NCBI GenBank assembly: GCA_964059195.1
Contig: CAXKWD010000005.1
Coordinates: 137,407,686 to 137,471,685 of the forward strand
Length of the DNA stretch: 64,000 nucleotides
Source of the DNA: Ectobius pallidus
Lineage: Eukaryota; Arthropoda; Insecta; Blattodea; Ectobiidae
Direction: 5' to 3'
In this document: in pieces, positions 47,226 through 59,726 of the stretch
How the letters are laid out: each line of letters opens with the position of its first letter
How positions within the stretch are numbered: the first letter of the stretch is position 1
Program-made: the position numbers and the translations under genes
Notes under the pieces: generated by a model
What the model saw: the letters and a program-made list of their open reading frames with translations, nothing else
What the model was told of the DNA's origin: nothing
Database searches by the model: none

Positions 47226-47510
47226 GTACGCCATGGGGCGGTTGATTGAGGCACTGTGCTACACATCGTAAGATCGTGATGAGTTCGGGAATTTTCCATT
47301 AACCTAATCCTTCCTAATCCTTCCTAGTTGATTCATCCTCCAACAGAAATGAGCAGCAGGAGAAATCCTGGGGCAAAGTGGGCCGGTGCATAGGGATGAA
47401 AAGCTCACCAACTTCATTCGCCTAATGTCTAAATAGAGAGAGCCGCAACTTGCCGGAATCCCAAGGGCCTCGACGGCCCGTATAGGGATCACTTTACTTT
47501 TGCTTCTTTT
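47226..47510 (+). repeat. SINE family A copy
   Basis: Head GGTACGCCATGGGGCGGTTG, B-box region TCGTGATGAGTTCGGGA. Body: CCAACAGAAATGAGCAGC, GGGCCGGTGCATAGGG and CGACGGCCCGTATAGGGATC. Confidence 0.7.
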
Positions 47511-48608
47511 TTATATTTCATCCTTACTTTCGCTTATTATTTTCTTCTTTTACAGTTTAAAATTTCAGTTTAATATCTCAGTTTGTTTATAACTGATAAT
47601 AATAAAATGGAAAAAATGAAATCTACCTCTTCCAACAATATCAATCTTTTAAGCAGTATTCTTTGAAGTGAGAGAAAATTTGAAAAAAATGACATATGAT
47701 CATACTAAGTATGTATTTTAAAAATAACTAAGCACTATACAAAATATCTTAGGCCTACTAGTAATTTTGTTGCACGCATTGTGATGTACTTTTTGGAGAA
47801 ACAAATTGTGGGAGAAGATAGCCTATATTTTGAATTTTACTAAATCACATGATAAATTAAATTGAGAAAACTAGTGATTAAAGTTTGCATGGAATGGCAT
47901 TTAAAGCATACGTCACAGTATTTTACATATGGCATCAGCAACACCTTTCTGTATGCTGGATTTTTTTACATTAACATAAAAAATACTCTAAATTTTTTTT
48001 AATGGCTACACAAATACCTCTGCCATCCCTTAAACTTGACGCGGCAGATAGCCGGAAGCCAAAAAGATTTCAATACATGGTTATTGTTTTCACGTAGGAT
48101 TAAAGTGAAGTAAATACATCGATAATGATCTGTTATGACTATCCTTAACGTTTTCTCTTTATCTATCAACTCTGATGCATTTCGAGACGTTAGAGTAATA
48201 TTAAAATCTTTATAATGTCTTATGTCTAGACTCAGACTGCATCAACCACTTAATGCGTGTGTCTCTATTTTGAATAAGAAAAGTGTATTTTTTAGAGTGG
48301 CTTATTATTTCAAGGACGAATTCATTTGTAGGTCGGTGATAGTTATCTGGAATCAGCTATTCTGCAAAGAGTGTAGTGATGCTTCTATTTATGCCGGCTA
48401 ATTTTATATAGACTAAGAATAATTTTTAATTATCTCATATCTCTTTTTGCGGCTGGTGATCTGAGGCAATATAGGCTATGTCTTGCATCGGAACAAACCT
48501 TACGTTGTAGGATGTAGCGTACTTTTTTTACCAAATTAGTTTAAACATGGGATTGAAACGTTGGATGTCTTATTAACGTTGAGTATAATTACTGATTTAT
48601 TATTGATG
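47511..48608. other. No recognised feature
   Basis: AT-rich sequence. Nothing supported. Confidence 0.4.
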
Positions 48609-48620
48609 CCTCTTTCAGAG

Positions 48621-48982
48621 AATATCATAGGAGAAAAATTCCTCCGGCACTGGGAATTGAACCCAGGACCTTTGGCTATTCGCGCCAATGCTCTACCAAC
48701 TGAGCTAAGCCGGAGCTCAATTCACAGCGCCAGATGGAACCTCTCTCCTATGACTAATTGCCCTAATGGTCTACCTCACAGACAGACAAGTTATGTCATA
48801 TGCAGTACTGTGAGGCACACTAAGTAGTGATTTTTGTGACCGGGCTCCCACTGTTATTGTACAGTTAACATTCAAGATAGATATATAAGCATTCATGAAC
48901 CACAGATTACCGCCTCTGTTGGACATTACATGAGAATATCATAGGAGAAAAATTCCTCCGGCACTGGGACTCGAACCCAGGA
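48621..48982 (-). repeat. Dimeric tRNA-headed SINE with 12-bp duplication
   Basis: It is flanked by CCTCTTTCAGAG at 48609-48620 and 48983-48994. On the minus strand it begins with a half tRNA (GGTCCTGGGTTCGAGTCCCA), followed by about 200 bases of body. A complete tRNA-like head (48715-48641) comes next, and then the same start of the body (GGAATTTTTCTCCTATGATA) up to the duplication. So one insertion carries two heads and about one and a quarter bodies. Confidence 0.8.
48641..48715 (-). tRNA. tRNA-like SINE head (cloverleaf nearly complete)
   Basis: A cloverleaf can be drawn: acceptor CCGGC/GCCGG plus flanking pairs, D arm GCTC/GAGC around AGTTGGTA, anticodon stem TTGGC/GCCAA with loop GCGAATA, and T arm CTGGG/CCCAG around TTCAATT. 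The A box TAGCTCAGTTGGTAGAGC and the B box GGTTCAATTCC are strong. The anticodon would be GAA, but position 33 is C instead of T and the acceptor has one mispair. With its SINE context it is a SINE promoter rather than a working tRNA gene. Confidence 0.55.
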
Positions 48983-48994
48983 CCTCTTTCAGAG

Positions 48995-50660
48995 TTTATT
49001 TCTGCAGCATACATCACCGGCAATGACGGAAATTCAGGAATTGTGGACAATTTTTTATAATGTCATTAATCCTCCACCTAGGCCTAATATATTAATTAGG
49101 CTTAAGCTTTCATATGCTCAGTATATGCCACAAATAGAAAAATCCCTTTAGGCAGGCCTACAGGCTGAGGTAGATTTCAAAGTGCTTTTGGTTTAATTTA
49201 CTGTCGCTGCGTAGCACTTTTTTTTTTGTGCCCTCCCTTACCCCCGGAGTGCCAAGCAATGAAGCTTATCACCTCCGGTCAATTCAAATTTTGGTAACCA
49301 TTTGTTTGATGTGTTTACCTAATAGTGCCCTTATGTACATCCTGATGGGATGTGTGGTGAAATTGACATGTTTGGGCTGTGTACTTGTGTCGTTGTGTGT
49401 TAGCGCGGGTTTGACTTTCTTGCCATAAGTCGATTGCTTGTCGTTAGTTGTGTTTGTTTAGTATCGCACTATTATTCTTTAGCCTTGGCATGACAAACCC
49501 GCAATAATAACTGCAAAAAAAGAGGAAAGAGCATTTTTTTCAAACATTCAAATCTCGCCTTATATGAGAGCTATCGAGAAACTAGTTATTGATTTATAGA
49601 GTACTCATCAAGAGCTTTTCAACGATACCCCACAAGACGTGGTTTCAAAAATTTCGAATTTCCATCCCCCCCACCCCCCACCCCCACTCGTACCCCCAAA
49701 ACCCCCGAATCGTTGGTGTCACTGTGAACTCCATAGGGAGTACTCTAATTTATTCCAACAAAGTTTCCCTCTATACTTCATAGGGGCCGAGATATAAGTG
49801 TTTTAAAATTTCAACCCCCTCCCCGACCACCCCTTTGGGCCAATTTTGCTCATTAACGAACCTGTCCGAACTATTGGGCCTAGAAATAACATAATAAAAT
49901 TTGGTACAAATATATTCAAAATTACGGCCGCTAGCGTGTAAAGATATAAATATATATATAAATATCACAATTTTTTTTTTTTGAACGGGCGGTGGTTTCG
50001 TACTTAGGGAAGCATGAAACGTAAAGATATGAAAGAATTTTTCGAAAATCATGACATGGTATCGATCGCAAAAGGTAGATTTTTCTTCGTAAAAATCTGC
50101 AAACACTCTCACACCAGTCAATTGGTACATATGAAAATATTATATATAGGCTACACACTTCATTGAAATCTCGGCAAGCATATTTTCAAGTTTCTGTTCA
50201 AACCTTGGATCATTTAACCTCACGTATGAAGTTCCCCACACAGTCAACATATTCTACGTTACAGACACACACAAAATCGTGAGGTCCGCTGGACCGCAGA
50301 AAAGTTATGATTTTTTACTGTGAGAATGAGTGTTCCATATAATATTCCCTTATATACGAAAAGTGTTCCATGACCAAAAATGTTTGGAAACACTGGCATA
50401 GATGCTTTACACGTATGAATATTCCTATATATGATTCCAGATGGTTCACTACAATATTATACGATGGGATAGGAGATATTTCTTTGTGATGAGCAAGGTC
50501 TTTGCATCATTCAAGTCACATGTGTTATAATAAACTTGGATCAAACTGGATGTTGATCATAAGACTTCCAGCTGCTGCCTTCATTATCGTGCTGTCACAT
50601 GTCCACATTTGCGTCTTCAACTTAAGAAGAGAGTTAATTATTCATCGGCCCACCACAGTG
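48995..50660. other. No gene supported; simple-sequence patches
   Basis: A CCCCCACCCCCCA tract lies at about 49665-49687, with poly-T near 49972. Frames at 49771-50158 overlap on one strand and match nothing I know. Confidence 0.4.
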
Positions 50661-50674
50661 GACGTATGGATGGG

Positions 50675-50865
50675 AATGCCTTAGCGTAGTGGTTGAGGCG
50701 TTACTCTGCAAACCGGAAAGTCGCGGGTTCGATCCCCGATGAGGTCGCTGGAGTTTTTCAATTGGCGTAATCCTTCTGGTGGCACTATGGCCCTGGGGTC
50801 GATTCAGCCTCTAACAGAGATGGGTACCAGGAGCAATCCTTGGGGTAAATGTGGCCGGTGCCTAA
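50675..50865 (+). repeat. SINE family A, 5' part
   Basis: Best-preserved head of the family: CCTTAGCGTAGTGGTTGAGG, then GTCGCGGGTTCGATCCCCGA, and the body up to GGCCGGTGCCTAA. The SINE is cut here by a MITE and resumes at 51653. Confidence 0.85.
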
Positions 50866-51652
50866 AGGCTAGTTTACACGACGAAATTAGGTTTCGTAAC
50901 TGAGTTTCGCAACTGTTTTTTACTTGAATGCGCAAGCGCTAGATGTACTGGCGACAATGAGTTACGACACTACGCAATTTCGGCTGAAGGCTAGTTTACA
51001 CGACGAAATTAGGTTTCGTAACTGAGTTTCGCAACCGTTTTTTACTTCAATGCGCAAGCGCTAGATATACTGGCAACAATGAGTTACGACACTACGCAGT
51101 TTCGGCTGATTCCAACTTTTCACGAAACTATAACAGTAATTTTGATATTTTACGCTTATTTAGCTTTTCGCGTTTCGTAAAATGAAATGGGGAAGTGAGG
51201 AAATTGTGAAATGCCTGTATTCGTACGTGTTTCAAACATTTACATGGGATCTTAATAACTTGAACTTCAGAAATAACATGAAATGTGTGGTTGCATTGGA
51301 AAGAAAATGTGTGTAATTAGTTTCACGAAATCACTTTCATGAAACCTAGTGTCATCATGTAAACTATCCTTAATTCCAACTTTTCACGAAACTATAATAG
51401 TAATTTTGAGATTATACGCTTATTTAGCTTGTTCGCATTTCGTAAAATGAAATGGGGAAGTGAGGAAATTGTGAAATGCCTGTATTAATAGACTACGTGT
51501 TTCAAACGTTTGTTTGGGATTTTAACAACTTGAACTTCAGAAATAACATGAAATGTGCGGTTGGATTGGAAAGAAAATGTGTGTAATTAGTTTCACGAAA
51601 TCACTTTCATGAAAGTGGTTACGAAACTTAGTGTCATCGTGTAAACTAGCCT
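50866..51652. mobile_element. Harbinger-like MITE with doubled ends, TAA duplication
   Basis: Ends are AGGCTAGTTTACACGACGAA and the complement of GTGTAAACTAGCCT. The flanks are TAA on both sides (50863-50865, 51653-51655), and the interrupted SINE confirms the empty site. The left end sequence recurs at 50988, one 122-bp period inward. A decayed right end (CATGTAAACTATCCTTA near 51356-51372) lies inward of the real one, so the element is left-left-right-right. Non-coding. Confidence 0.85.
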
Positions 51653-51755
51653 TAAGGCTGACAACCTTCACGTGCAGAATGTCGAAAATCTTGGAGCCTC
51701 AACCTCCTGGAACCCTCTGGGCCTCCATGGCCTGTATAGGAAAGACTTTTCTTTA
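51653..51755 (+). repeat. SINE family A, 3' part
   Basis: Continues the SINE broken at 50865: GGCTGACAACCTTCACGTG through GGCCTCCATGGCCTGTATAG to AAAGACTTTTC. Confidence 0.85.
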
Positions 51756-51759
51756 TAAG

Positions 51760-53546
51760 TGGGTACCGTATGGTACTTCACGGACGTACTGATTAGCTAA
51801 TAAGTGATTGTAGGTAGTTCAGTTCCCGGAACTTCTGGTATGATCTCAATATGTTTTCCTCTTTTAGTTTTGGCAACGAACCAGATTGGCTGCAGCAGGG
51901 CGGGTAAATGCTAGTGCCTGTTTAACTGCATCCATTAACAATGCTGTTTCATGTGGACATGTACAGCTTTATCGGCCGCCATTCCCAGTAAAAGCTCAGT
52001 GTAACACGACACCGGGCTCTATAACCGGATCTGACGGGCTACAATCCTTCATAAGGCTTCACATGTGAGGGGAATGTTCGATTAGTGTGCGGGTGAATCT
52101 TCCGTACGCACAAATTGCGTAACTATCACCAGTTCCGTGTATTGCCTTTGTTCTATGAGTTGTATTTTTAATTGCACAGATAGTGTAAGAAATGCTTTTG
52201 TCGTTCATACAACCGAACTTCACAGTTGCTGATTATTTCCCCTTCGTTCTCCTCCTATAGGCTCAGTGCAAGATTTCGACCAGACAATAATTTTACTAAA
52301 TTTTCTGAAATAGTTTTAACCCTAAAACATTTCTAAAGCAGTATAATTTCCTGATGAATAAACACAATAAACAATGTTTACTCTTTAAATGATCATAACT
52401 ACCCAACCACTCAACAGTCTTATAATATTAACTTACCCTATCTAGGAGATTGGCAGATAGGCCTATATTTAGTATTTTTCACATCTTGGTCTTATGATTT
52501 ACGTAGCGAGTAAGTGTGATTTGAGAAATAAATACATTAATAAAAAATTGAAAATCTAGTTATTTAAAAGAAAGAGATTGAGAACTTATAATAATAATAA
52601 TAAATATTTTATGACTTTTATTAACATAGACTGTTTTCTGTGAAGAATCTGAAAATATATTATGACAGTTGACGATTCACACATCAGTAGATTGATGGGA
52701 AATCCCTCATGATAACTCTACTCGGATGTAGTATGTCACCCTATATAGCAATGACCATTATCTTGAGAGGGGAACAACAACTTCTCCCTGCTTGCGATAA
52801 TTTGTTACATGGGGTATGAGAAGAGTATTCTTCTGCTGACGAATACTGAGAGTGGTGAAATTTATTCTCCCTAAAGAAATACAACAGCTTGTCATATTTC
52901 CCAGAAATAAACACCCTTGTCGGGTGACATGTTTTATAGGGTATGAACTAAGATACCCACGAAAATCACTAAAGACACCGCACGTCCATGTTTTGCTCGG
53001 TGTATTTTCACTTTGCAATCCGCGAACTCAATGAATGATTTTTATTAATGCAAGGCCTCAACGACACAAGGCCTCAATATTTCGTTTTATCAATTGAAGA
53101 GAAGGCCAGAGAATTTGTTCCGAAGAGGATTAGAATATATGTCTTATAGAACGAGGGATATCGATTCATATTCATTGTAATCAGAGTTACGGTGATATAA
53201 TCGATACATATATCTTAAAAAGTGAAATATATTGGAGGAAATGTAAGAAGTCGTAAGAATATGTTTAACATTTTTCTCCATACTTCCCCCCTTATCATAG
53301 GTTTACAGTATTTATACTATCTTCAATTCGATGGCCAAGGCTGGCATATTCTCGGGGTGTTCTAAGCTAAGGAAATATGGTACGGGATGTATTCAAGCTC
53401 CTAAGAACACTCGAGAGCTCCTTGAAAAAGGACGTAGTGATTCCGGTCAAGAAAATCTCGTTGAATTCATGACTTTGACACTTCCATATGATTTTCATTC
53501 TAAGCTATTGCCCTTTACTTCCCTCATTTTTCAATTTTGGCAACAT

Positions 53547-53581
<35 letters not shown>

Positions 53582-54141
53582 CTCCATAATCTATGTTATT
53601 GAATTAGCAATTGCGGAGCAGGGAGATATTTATAAGCAGCACCGCAAAAAAGGGGCGCAGTATCTTTATAAATAGCGTTTCAACATTCGATAAGGGCACA
53701 AATACGCACAAACTATTATGAAATGTATTCTACTCTTATAACAGAATATTTCAAAGCATTTTGTTTACAAAATTGACTCATTTTTCACCAAAACTCACCG
53801 TATTCTCCCCTTAAGGGATGACCTAAGTATTGATGGCTATTTTCATAACTATTTTATCCAAACTTGAAAGTTTTGCACACTTAATTAAAAATGTGAACAA
53901 AACTTGAAGTTTAAAATTTCATTTTAATATCGCAATTAGTTTTTGAGATAATAATTGATTTGATTAATTTAATTACCAAAATTTAAATCTGTCTTCTCTG
54001 ACAGATATTAAACTATAAACCTGATTTTTTATGTGCAATTCTTTTATACTTTCTTTACAAATTTACTGATGGATTTTTTGAAATTTATAATGTTTTTTTT
54101 GTTTAAAATAACATTAAATGAAAAGTTAAAAAAACTGAAGT
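51760..54141. other. No gene supported
   Basis: Contains a TA microsatellite at 53550-53577 and a TAA patch near 52586. The 86- and 114-residue frames at 52758-53018 and 53331-53675 match nothing I recognise. Confidence 0.4.
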
Positions 54142-54149
54142 ATGATTAT

Positions 54150-54746
54150 TAGGGCAAGGCATTTAATGACCATAAAATAATGAAAAAATGCATTTATGAC
54201 CTAAAAATAGTGAAAAAATGACCCGAAATCTTAAAACAATGACAAATAAATTTACCATTATTACTTATAATTAGTTTTTTCTTAAGTAATGAATTGCTAA
54301 ATACAGTTTATGATGATGCTTTACATATTAATTTACAATATAAAACACACTTATTTTGTTACTAAAGAAATCAGTAAATTTATACTACAGTACTTGGACA
54401 CCCTTAGCGAAAAATAAATTCTTTCTGAACTGGCATGCCCATCAAATTGCCCCTAGCAAATATGTGCCAATTAAAAAGAAAGAAAAAATATTTATTGCTA
54501 AAATGCCGAAAATTACCTAAAATGCCAAAAATGACATAAAATGCTGAAAATGACCTAAATATGCCGAAAATGACCTAAAATTGCCAAAAAATGACCTATC
54601 TCTTGAAAAATGACGAAATATGCAAAATAAAGCAAAATAATGCAAAAACAAATCGCCCTTATTTAATTATATACAATTATATACATTGGAGCTATCTTTT
54701 AACCTTCATATAAAAAAGATGCAAAATCATCAAATGCCTTGCCCTA
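54150..54746. mobile_element. hAT-type MITE with perfect 8-bp duplication
   Basis: This 597-bp element has ends TAGGGCAAGGCATTTAATGA and the complement of TCATCAAATGCCTTGCCCTA. It is flanked by ATGATTAT at 54142-54149 and 54747-54754. The interior is rich in AAAATGACC words, much like family 1. Non-coding. Confidence 0.9.
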
Positions 54747-55213
54747 ATGATTATACTTGGTGTTAAAAAACTAAGGTCTATAAGGAATATCTGGTTAAAT
54801 AATTTTGTACACACAATGCAAATCAAATTGTAAAAAATATATACTTTTTGTGGGAGAAGGTGATTTTGAATGAGGCTGAATAACATGCAAATCGAAACCG
54901 AGGAAACAGGCGATTAAAGTTGCATTCACTGGCAATTGGAATTCATTGAGGTTTGAAAATAGTGTTAGCAGCACTTGTCCATGCATTTAAACGATATAAC
55001 ATTTTACACAGTTATCCTTTAGGGTATGCTTGTTTTTGACAATGAAAGAAAAAATAGCACTTTTTTTTATCAAAACGGCTAAATCAACACTTCTGTAATC
55101 CCTTAATGGCATATTTCTACAAAGAAAATTTAATGATCGTATTATTCGTATTTCAAAAGTCAGGCAAGGAAAATCTTTATTTCTTAACGAACATCCCTGG
55201 TTGCCGTGTAGAA

Positions 55214-56053
55214 CAAGGGCGCCCTTATGATATTTTCTGGGGGGGGGGCAATTTTGTATATTAATTTATTTTTTGTTGCTTTAACTTCTTGGGTCACTTT
55301 GTAACATTACAGTAATAATGTAATAAGTGCAACAATCATGAAGCCAGAAAATAATTTCGAGGAGGGTCTAAAGTGCCGGGGGGTTTGGAGTTATGGGGGG
55401 TCGTGGTTCCATCCACGGAGAATTTTTAAATATTGAACTAATGAAAATCACATTTTACGCTATTTTCACTGAAAAACTAGTTAGCAAATTTGTTTATCAT
55501 ACTCTAAGATAAGAAGAAACCGTTACCTTAGTCGGGGTCCACCCCCAGAAAATTTTTAAATATTGAACTATTGAAAATCACATTTTATGCTATTTTAGCA
55601 CTGAAATACTAGTTAGAAAATTTGTTTACCCTACTCTAACAAGAAATCGTTACCTAAGTTATAATATTTATTACTACATATAATAAAAGTTAAATAACAC
55701 ATGGAACTATGGAAATAATAGCTTACGCATTATGTTATGAATACAAAATAACTGGTATATCATATTTGACACACCAACAAAACTTGTTTAATTTAATAAA
55801 TTTTATTTTTAAAAATACAAAAATAGAATTTTAACCTTTGATTTTTAGGGATCCGGACCCCCTGCACCCCCCCCTTTCCTAATCCACTGTGGATTCTGCT
55901 TCCATGTTGCAAACTTTTTATATCTCTACTGACTTTTAAATAATTGTCCTAAAAGAAAAACACCTCATTATAATTAGTATACATTTTTTTCCTTTCCCTG
56001 AGAGCTAGAGGGGGGCCACGGCCTCCCCTTGCCCCCGGGTATGGGCGCCCATG
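55214..56053. mobile_element. hAT-type MITE with GC-rich ends and 8-bp duplication
   Basis: This 840-bp element has the left end CAAGGGCGCCCTTATGATAT and the complement of the right end CATGGGCGCCCATACCCGG. It is flanked by GTGTAGAA at 55206-55213 and 56054-56061. Next to the ends are runs of G (left) and C (right). An internal tandem duplication of about 125 bp spans 55408-55660 (AATTTTTAAATATTGAACTA in each unit). Non-coding. Confidence 0.85.
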
Positions 56054-56061
56054 GTGTAGAA

Positions 56062-57094
56062 TAGACCCAAAATTGGCAAGTTATTACGGGCTATCACTTT
56101 AATCGTATAGCCCCCTAATGCTAGGAAAGAGAAGGAACGGAAGATGGAGTGTTGTCAACCGTTATCGTAATGAGTGGTATCTTGTGGGGATGCGTTCCCC
56201 TTCTTGGCAGTAAGTTATCATATTGAGTATAGCACGGCGAGGTGGTGATAAAAACTGCGTACTGGGGGATGTGCCTGTGTTCTGCCACGATAATGATAGT
56301 TTAATATGAGCGCAGAGACGTGTTTGTGCTTCATTAGTGACCGAGCAGCACAAATTAATAATTCCCTCTGTGAATAAAACCCACTATCACACGCACCATG
56401 GCAATATTAGAGCAGTCTAGATTGTTCTGTGCTTCTCAGATACCCGATCATGTGTTACAGATAGCAGGGCTAGGATTTATATGGCATTATAACTATACTT
56501 TTGAACCACCTTATACCCTCATTAATTTTTAAAACAAACTAGAAGAAGAAGAAGAATTCTTTGAGTGTAACTATAATTGCAGGTGTAACAGTTGACAAGT
56601 TTTCTTATAATTGTCGTAAATAAACCAACAATCGTACTTGATTAAAAAATAAAACAAAAATTATCGAAAATATTGAAATTGAAATATTGAAAATATTGAA
56701 AGTGTGCCGGCTTTTCATACATTACAATTAATAAAACACATAGGCATGCGTAATTATTAAATCGGTCACTGTATCCCGACATACATACATAAGAGTTGTG
56801 TCCAAATCACAGAAATAGTCCATATATTATTTATACCAAGTTACTCCTTGTAAGAGTGTCCAACATATGTCGTCAAGTATTAAAATTAATATGTTTTAAA
56901 AACAGTAATAAAACTTCTCTTCATGAAATTAAAATTCTTAAAAATTACTCACTTGTTCTTGAAATATGTGTTCTTGTCTGTAAATGTTATTAAGCACACG
57001 TTGGGACTCTTATTTTTTCATCATTTAGATTTATTGGGGATGCATTTCGACTCATGTGAGAGTCATTTTCAACCCTATACCAATAGGGTATTAT
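56062..57094. other. No recognised feature
   Basis: AT-rich sequence with short frames only. Confidence 0.4.
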
Positions 57095-57405
57095 ATAGGG
57101 TTTTGGTCTTGTGGTTAGCTTCGCTGGCTACAGATCCGTCGGCCCGGGTTCAATTTCCGGTATCTCCTCGGATTTTTCTGAGGTAGGGAGATCTGGTAGG
57201 GGTGCACTCAGCCTCGTGATTCAAATTACGGAGCTACTTGATAGAGAAGTAGTGGCTCTGGTCATGGAAACCACCATTAACGGTCGTGGGTGTCGGCATG
57301 CTGACCACATGCCCCCAATCCTGCTATCTGCCTATGGTAGATGATGCAGCGGTTGGGTGGTAGGCCTTGTCCCTTCAGGGATGTTAGCGCCACGGAGTTA
57401 GTTTA
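57095..57405 (+). repeat. SINE family B, near full length
   Basis: Head GGTCTTGTGGTTAGCTTCGC with B box CGGGTTCAATTTCCGG. Body GGGTGCACTCAGCCTCGTGA, CATGGAAACCACCATTAACG and CCTTGTCCCTTCAGGGATG; end GCGCCACGGAGTTAGTTTA. Confidence 0.8.
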
Positions 57406-57729
57406 AAGAGGTAGTAAAAGTTGGAGAAAGATGTTGCCAACCTTCGTGTCAGATTCCGAAAAGATATCAAACCCAAATATAAAATTTTGTTTGCTCGACT
57501 TTTCGTTATATTCACAGACACATAGACACACAGACACTTGGGCAGACATACACAGACATATTTACGAAAATAGAATTTTTTTATTCAGAGGACCTTAAAA
57601 CTTAAATCTATGTTGAAAATTCGACAGAGAAAAATAAGCGTCCATTCCACTTAAAAATTCAAAGGCAGAAATCAAGAATAAAGAATAAAATTACAATAAT
57701 ACTTCATGAATCCCCTGTAAACTTTAAAA

Positions 57730-57900
57730 TTTATCGGACTGGATAGCTCATGACACTGGCTTTCAGTGCTCAAGATCGATGGCATTTATGTGTGCATAAA
57801 TGTGTCAGGTCCATGTCTGTAGATTTACGGGCATAATTCCCACATACCAGCGACGGTCAGAAGTTGCAGTACGTCGGTAAATAACCATAAAACCAACTTG
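57730..57900 (+). repeat. SINE family E fragment
   Basis: CATGACACTGGCTTTCAGTG, GATGGCATTTATGTGTGCAT, GTAGATTTACGGGC and ACCAGCGACGGTCAG appear in the same order as at 40590-40785. Confidence 0.55.
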
Positions 57901-58159
57901 CAAAATTCTATGGGCCAGCTCAATGGAAGTGGAAATGTTTTCAATTTTTCCTAATACGCCAACAAACCATCTAGAAGTCCATTCACACTAAGAACATAAA
58001 CTAAAGTAGGCCTAAACTAAAATCAGTGCTTTTTTCTCACTCTTATGTCATAAAAGCAATGTGCTAAAGGAAGGCAGACGTACTGGTTTTGTTTGCTTAG
58101 GTATGGTTCTTAGGTTGAAAAGACTTAGCCTGCTTTTTTCTTTCTTTATCTTAGTTTCA

Positions 58160-58590
58160 CCTCTCACTTTTAGGATTTAAGCGACCCAAGCCTCCCTGGC
58201 CTTACAGGGCCGCGACCTGTCGGAAGAGGGATTATCTTTGGATCACATACATACTTTTTTGACCAGACAAGGACATGGAGGGCCTCTCCGGATGAGTGAT
58301 CAGCCCAATGCCGGGGCCACCTTCGAGACAACACGAACACATAGGACGAGACACACCATTCATACACACAAATTAACTCCAAATAAGGCGAGGAAGGGAT
58401 GAAGATGAGAATGACGGCCAGATGATATCTGGGAACCACAAGGGCCTAGAGTTACCCGTCATTTGTCTCACAGGTGATGAAAAACCCCAGAAAAAACCCC
58501 ACCTAGGTAACTTGTCCCGACCAGAAAATCGAACCTGGGCTCGCTGCGTGAGAGAATCGAACGCATCCCCTGAGCCACAGCGGTGAACGA
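58160..58590 (-). repeat. SINE family D, best copy
   Basis: The minus-strand head reads CACCGCTGTGGCTCAGGGGA and then GGTTCGATTTTCTGGTCGGG, giving A- and B-box positions. The body spans about 350 bases to a pyrimidine-rich 3' end near 58150. Other copies lie at 37720 and 43085. Confidence 0.7.
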
Positions 58591-59269
58591 AAAGACTTAC
58601 AAGCCTGCTAAAATCGTCTCCTACATGTTTAGTCGATAGATCAGAACGACTACTTGAAACCAGAAGAGTAGTGAAATATTCTTAATATTTCGTGTTAATT
58701 ATATTCGACACTATTTCCTGGGCAATGAACTAATGAGCTCTGCCTTCTCGGAAGGCAACACCACTCACAAAACAAAGGAAGCTCATCAAATCCCATTAAC
58801 ACGAAATCAAATTTTGATCCTAGCGGGTCTCGAATCCGAACTGCTGCATGAGGGGTTGAGAACAAAACCATCTACAAGGATTACATGTATATTTAACTTG
58901 AAAAAGATCATTAGTGAAGTAGATGATAAAATTCAGTGCTCATGTTAAAAGCAGACAAACTGCTATGTCAACGACCTTCAGGTCTTTTATGACATCATAA
59001 TTTACTCAGTATCCCTCAAAATACTGCAGCAGTAGATAAGCAACGTGAAAGTAAAATCCCGATCCTCTAACATCATACTAACATCAAAACGTCCTGATGT
59101 CCACTTCCTACATTCTCACCGTTGTTTAATTACTGCGTCCTGCTATGCTACCGCTATCAATTCTTAAATGTCTATTCTGGTTATAACTTATCATTAGGGC
59201 ACGGATTTTTAGAATTTTATAAAAGTATGAGTAAACTACCTTGATGTTATGACTGTTCGGTTACTTCGG
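58591..59269. other. No recognised feature
   Basis: Nothing supported in this stretch. Confidence 0.4.
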
Positions 59270-59520
59270 AATTCTAAAGTGTTTAAAGTCATGTTGGGTT
59301 GTACCGTCGAGCTCATTCTATAAAATAATTACATGATACCTGTATTTTCAACTCCTTTTACTTTGTCTATGCCTTTCGGTTACATGAAACCATCATCAGG
59401 GAATCTTGCTTGTAAAGTCTCATTCAAAAAGAATAAATTTGCTTCACTATAGGCGTCATTTTTAATTACAATTACTAAAACTTTCATTTATTGCAGATAT
59501 AGGCCTTTTAAACTTATTTT
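59270..59520 (+). repeat. Dispersed repeat F
   Basis: Shares GTTGGGTTGTACCGT, GAGCTCATTCTATAAAATAA, CTATGCCTTTCGGTTACAT and GGGAATCTTGCTTGT with 62860-63090. Confidence 0.6.
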
Positions 59521-59726
59521 TCTTATATCTTGTTTTTTTATTTTATCTAGTTCTAGCCTATACACCCTAATAATGTTCTAAAAATCTGATTTGTTTCGCC
59601 TGTAAACAGCTGTAATATATTTTTCTGCCACACTTTAATGGCGGTACCGCATTACCGTACAAAAATTCTTTTCGTGTTCGGGCTGTTTTAAGTGTTATTT
59701 TAATGGTTCCACACACATATAGTAAT

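Noticed and set aside
48641..48715. Functional tRNA-Phe gene
   Set aside because: C at position 33, an acceptor mispair, and placement within a dimeric SINE with its own target duplication.
49589..50158. Overlapping frames of 64, 119 and 75 residues
   Set aside because: They cross C-rich and poly-T tracts, and nothing recognisable is encoded.
52758..53018. 86-residue minus-strand frame overlapping a 60-residue plus-strand frame
   Set aside because: No recognised family, no splice or promoter context, and opposite-strand frames overlap.
53331..53675. 114-residue frame
   Set aside because: Contains a TA microsatellite translated as Tyr-Ile repeats and has no recognised domain.
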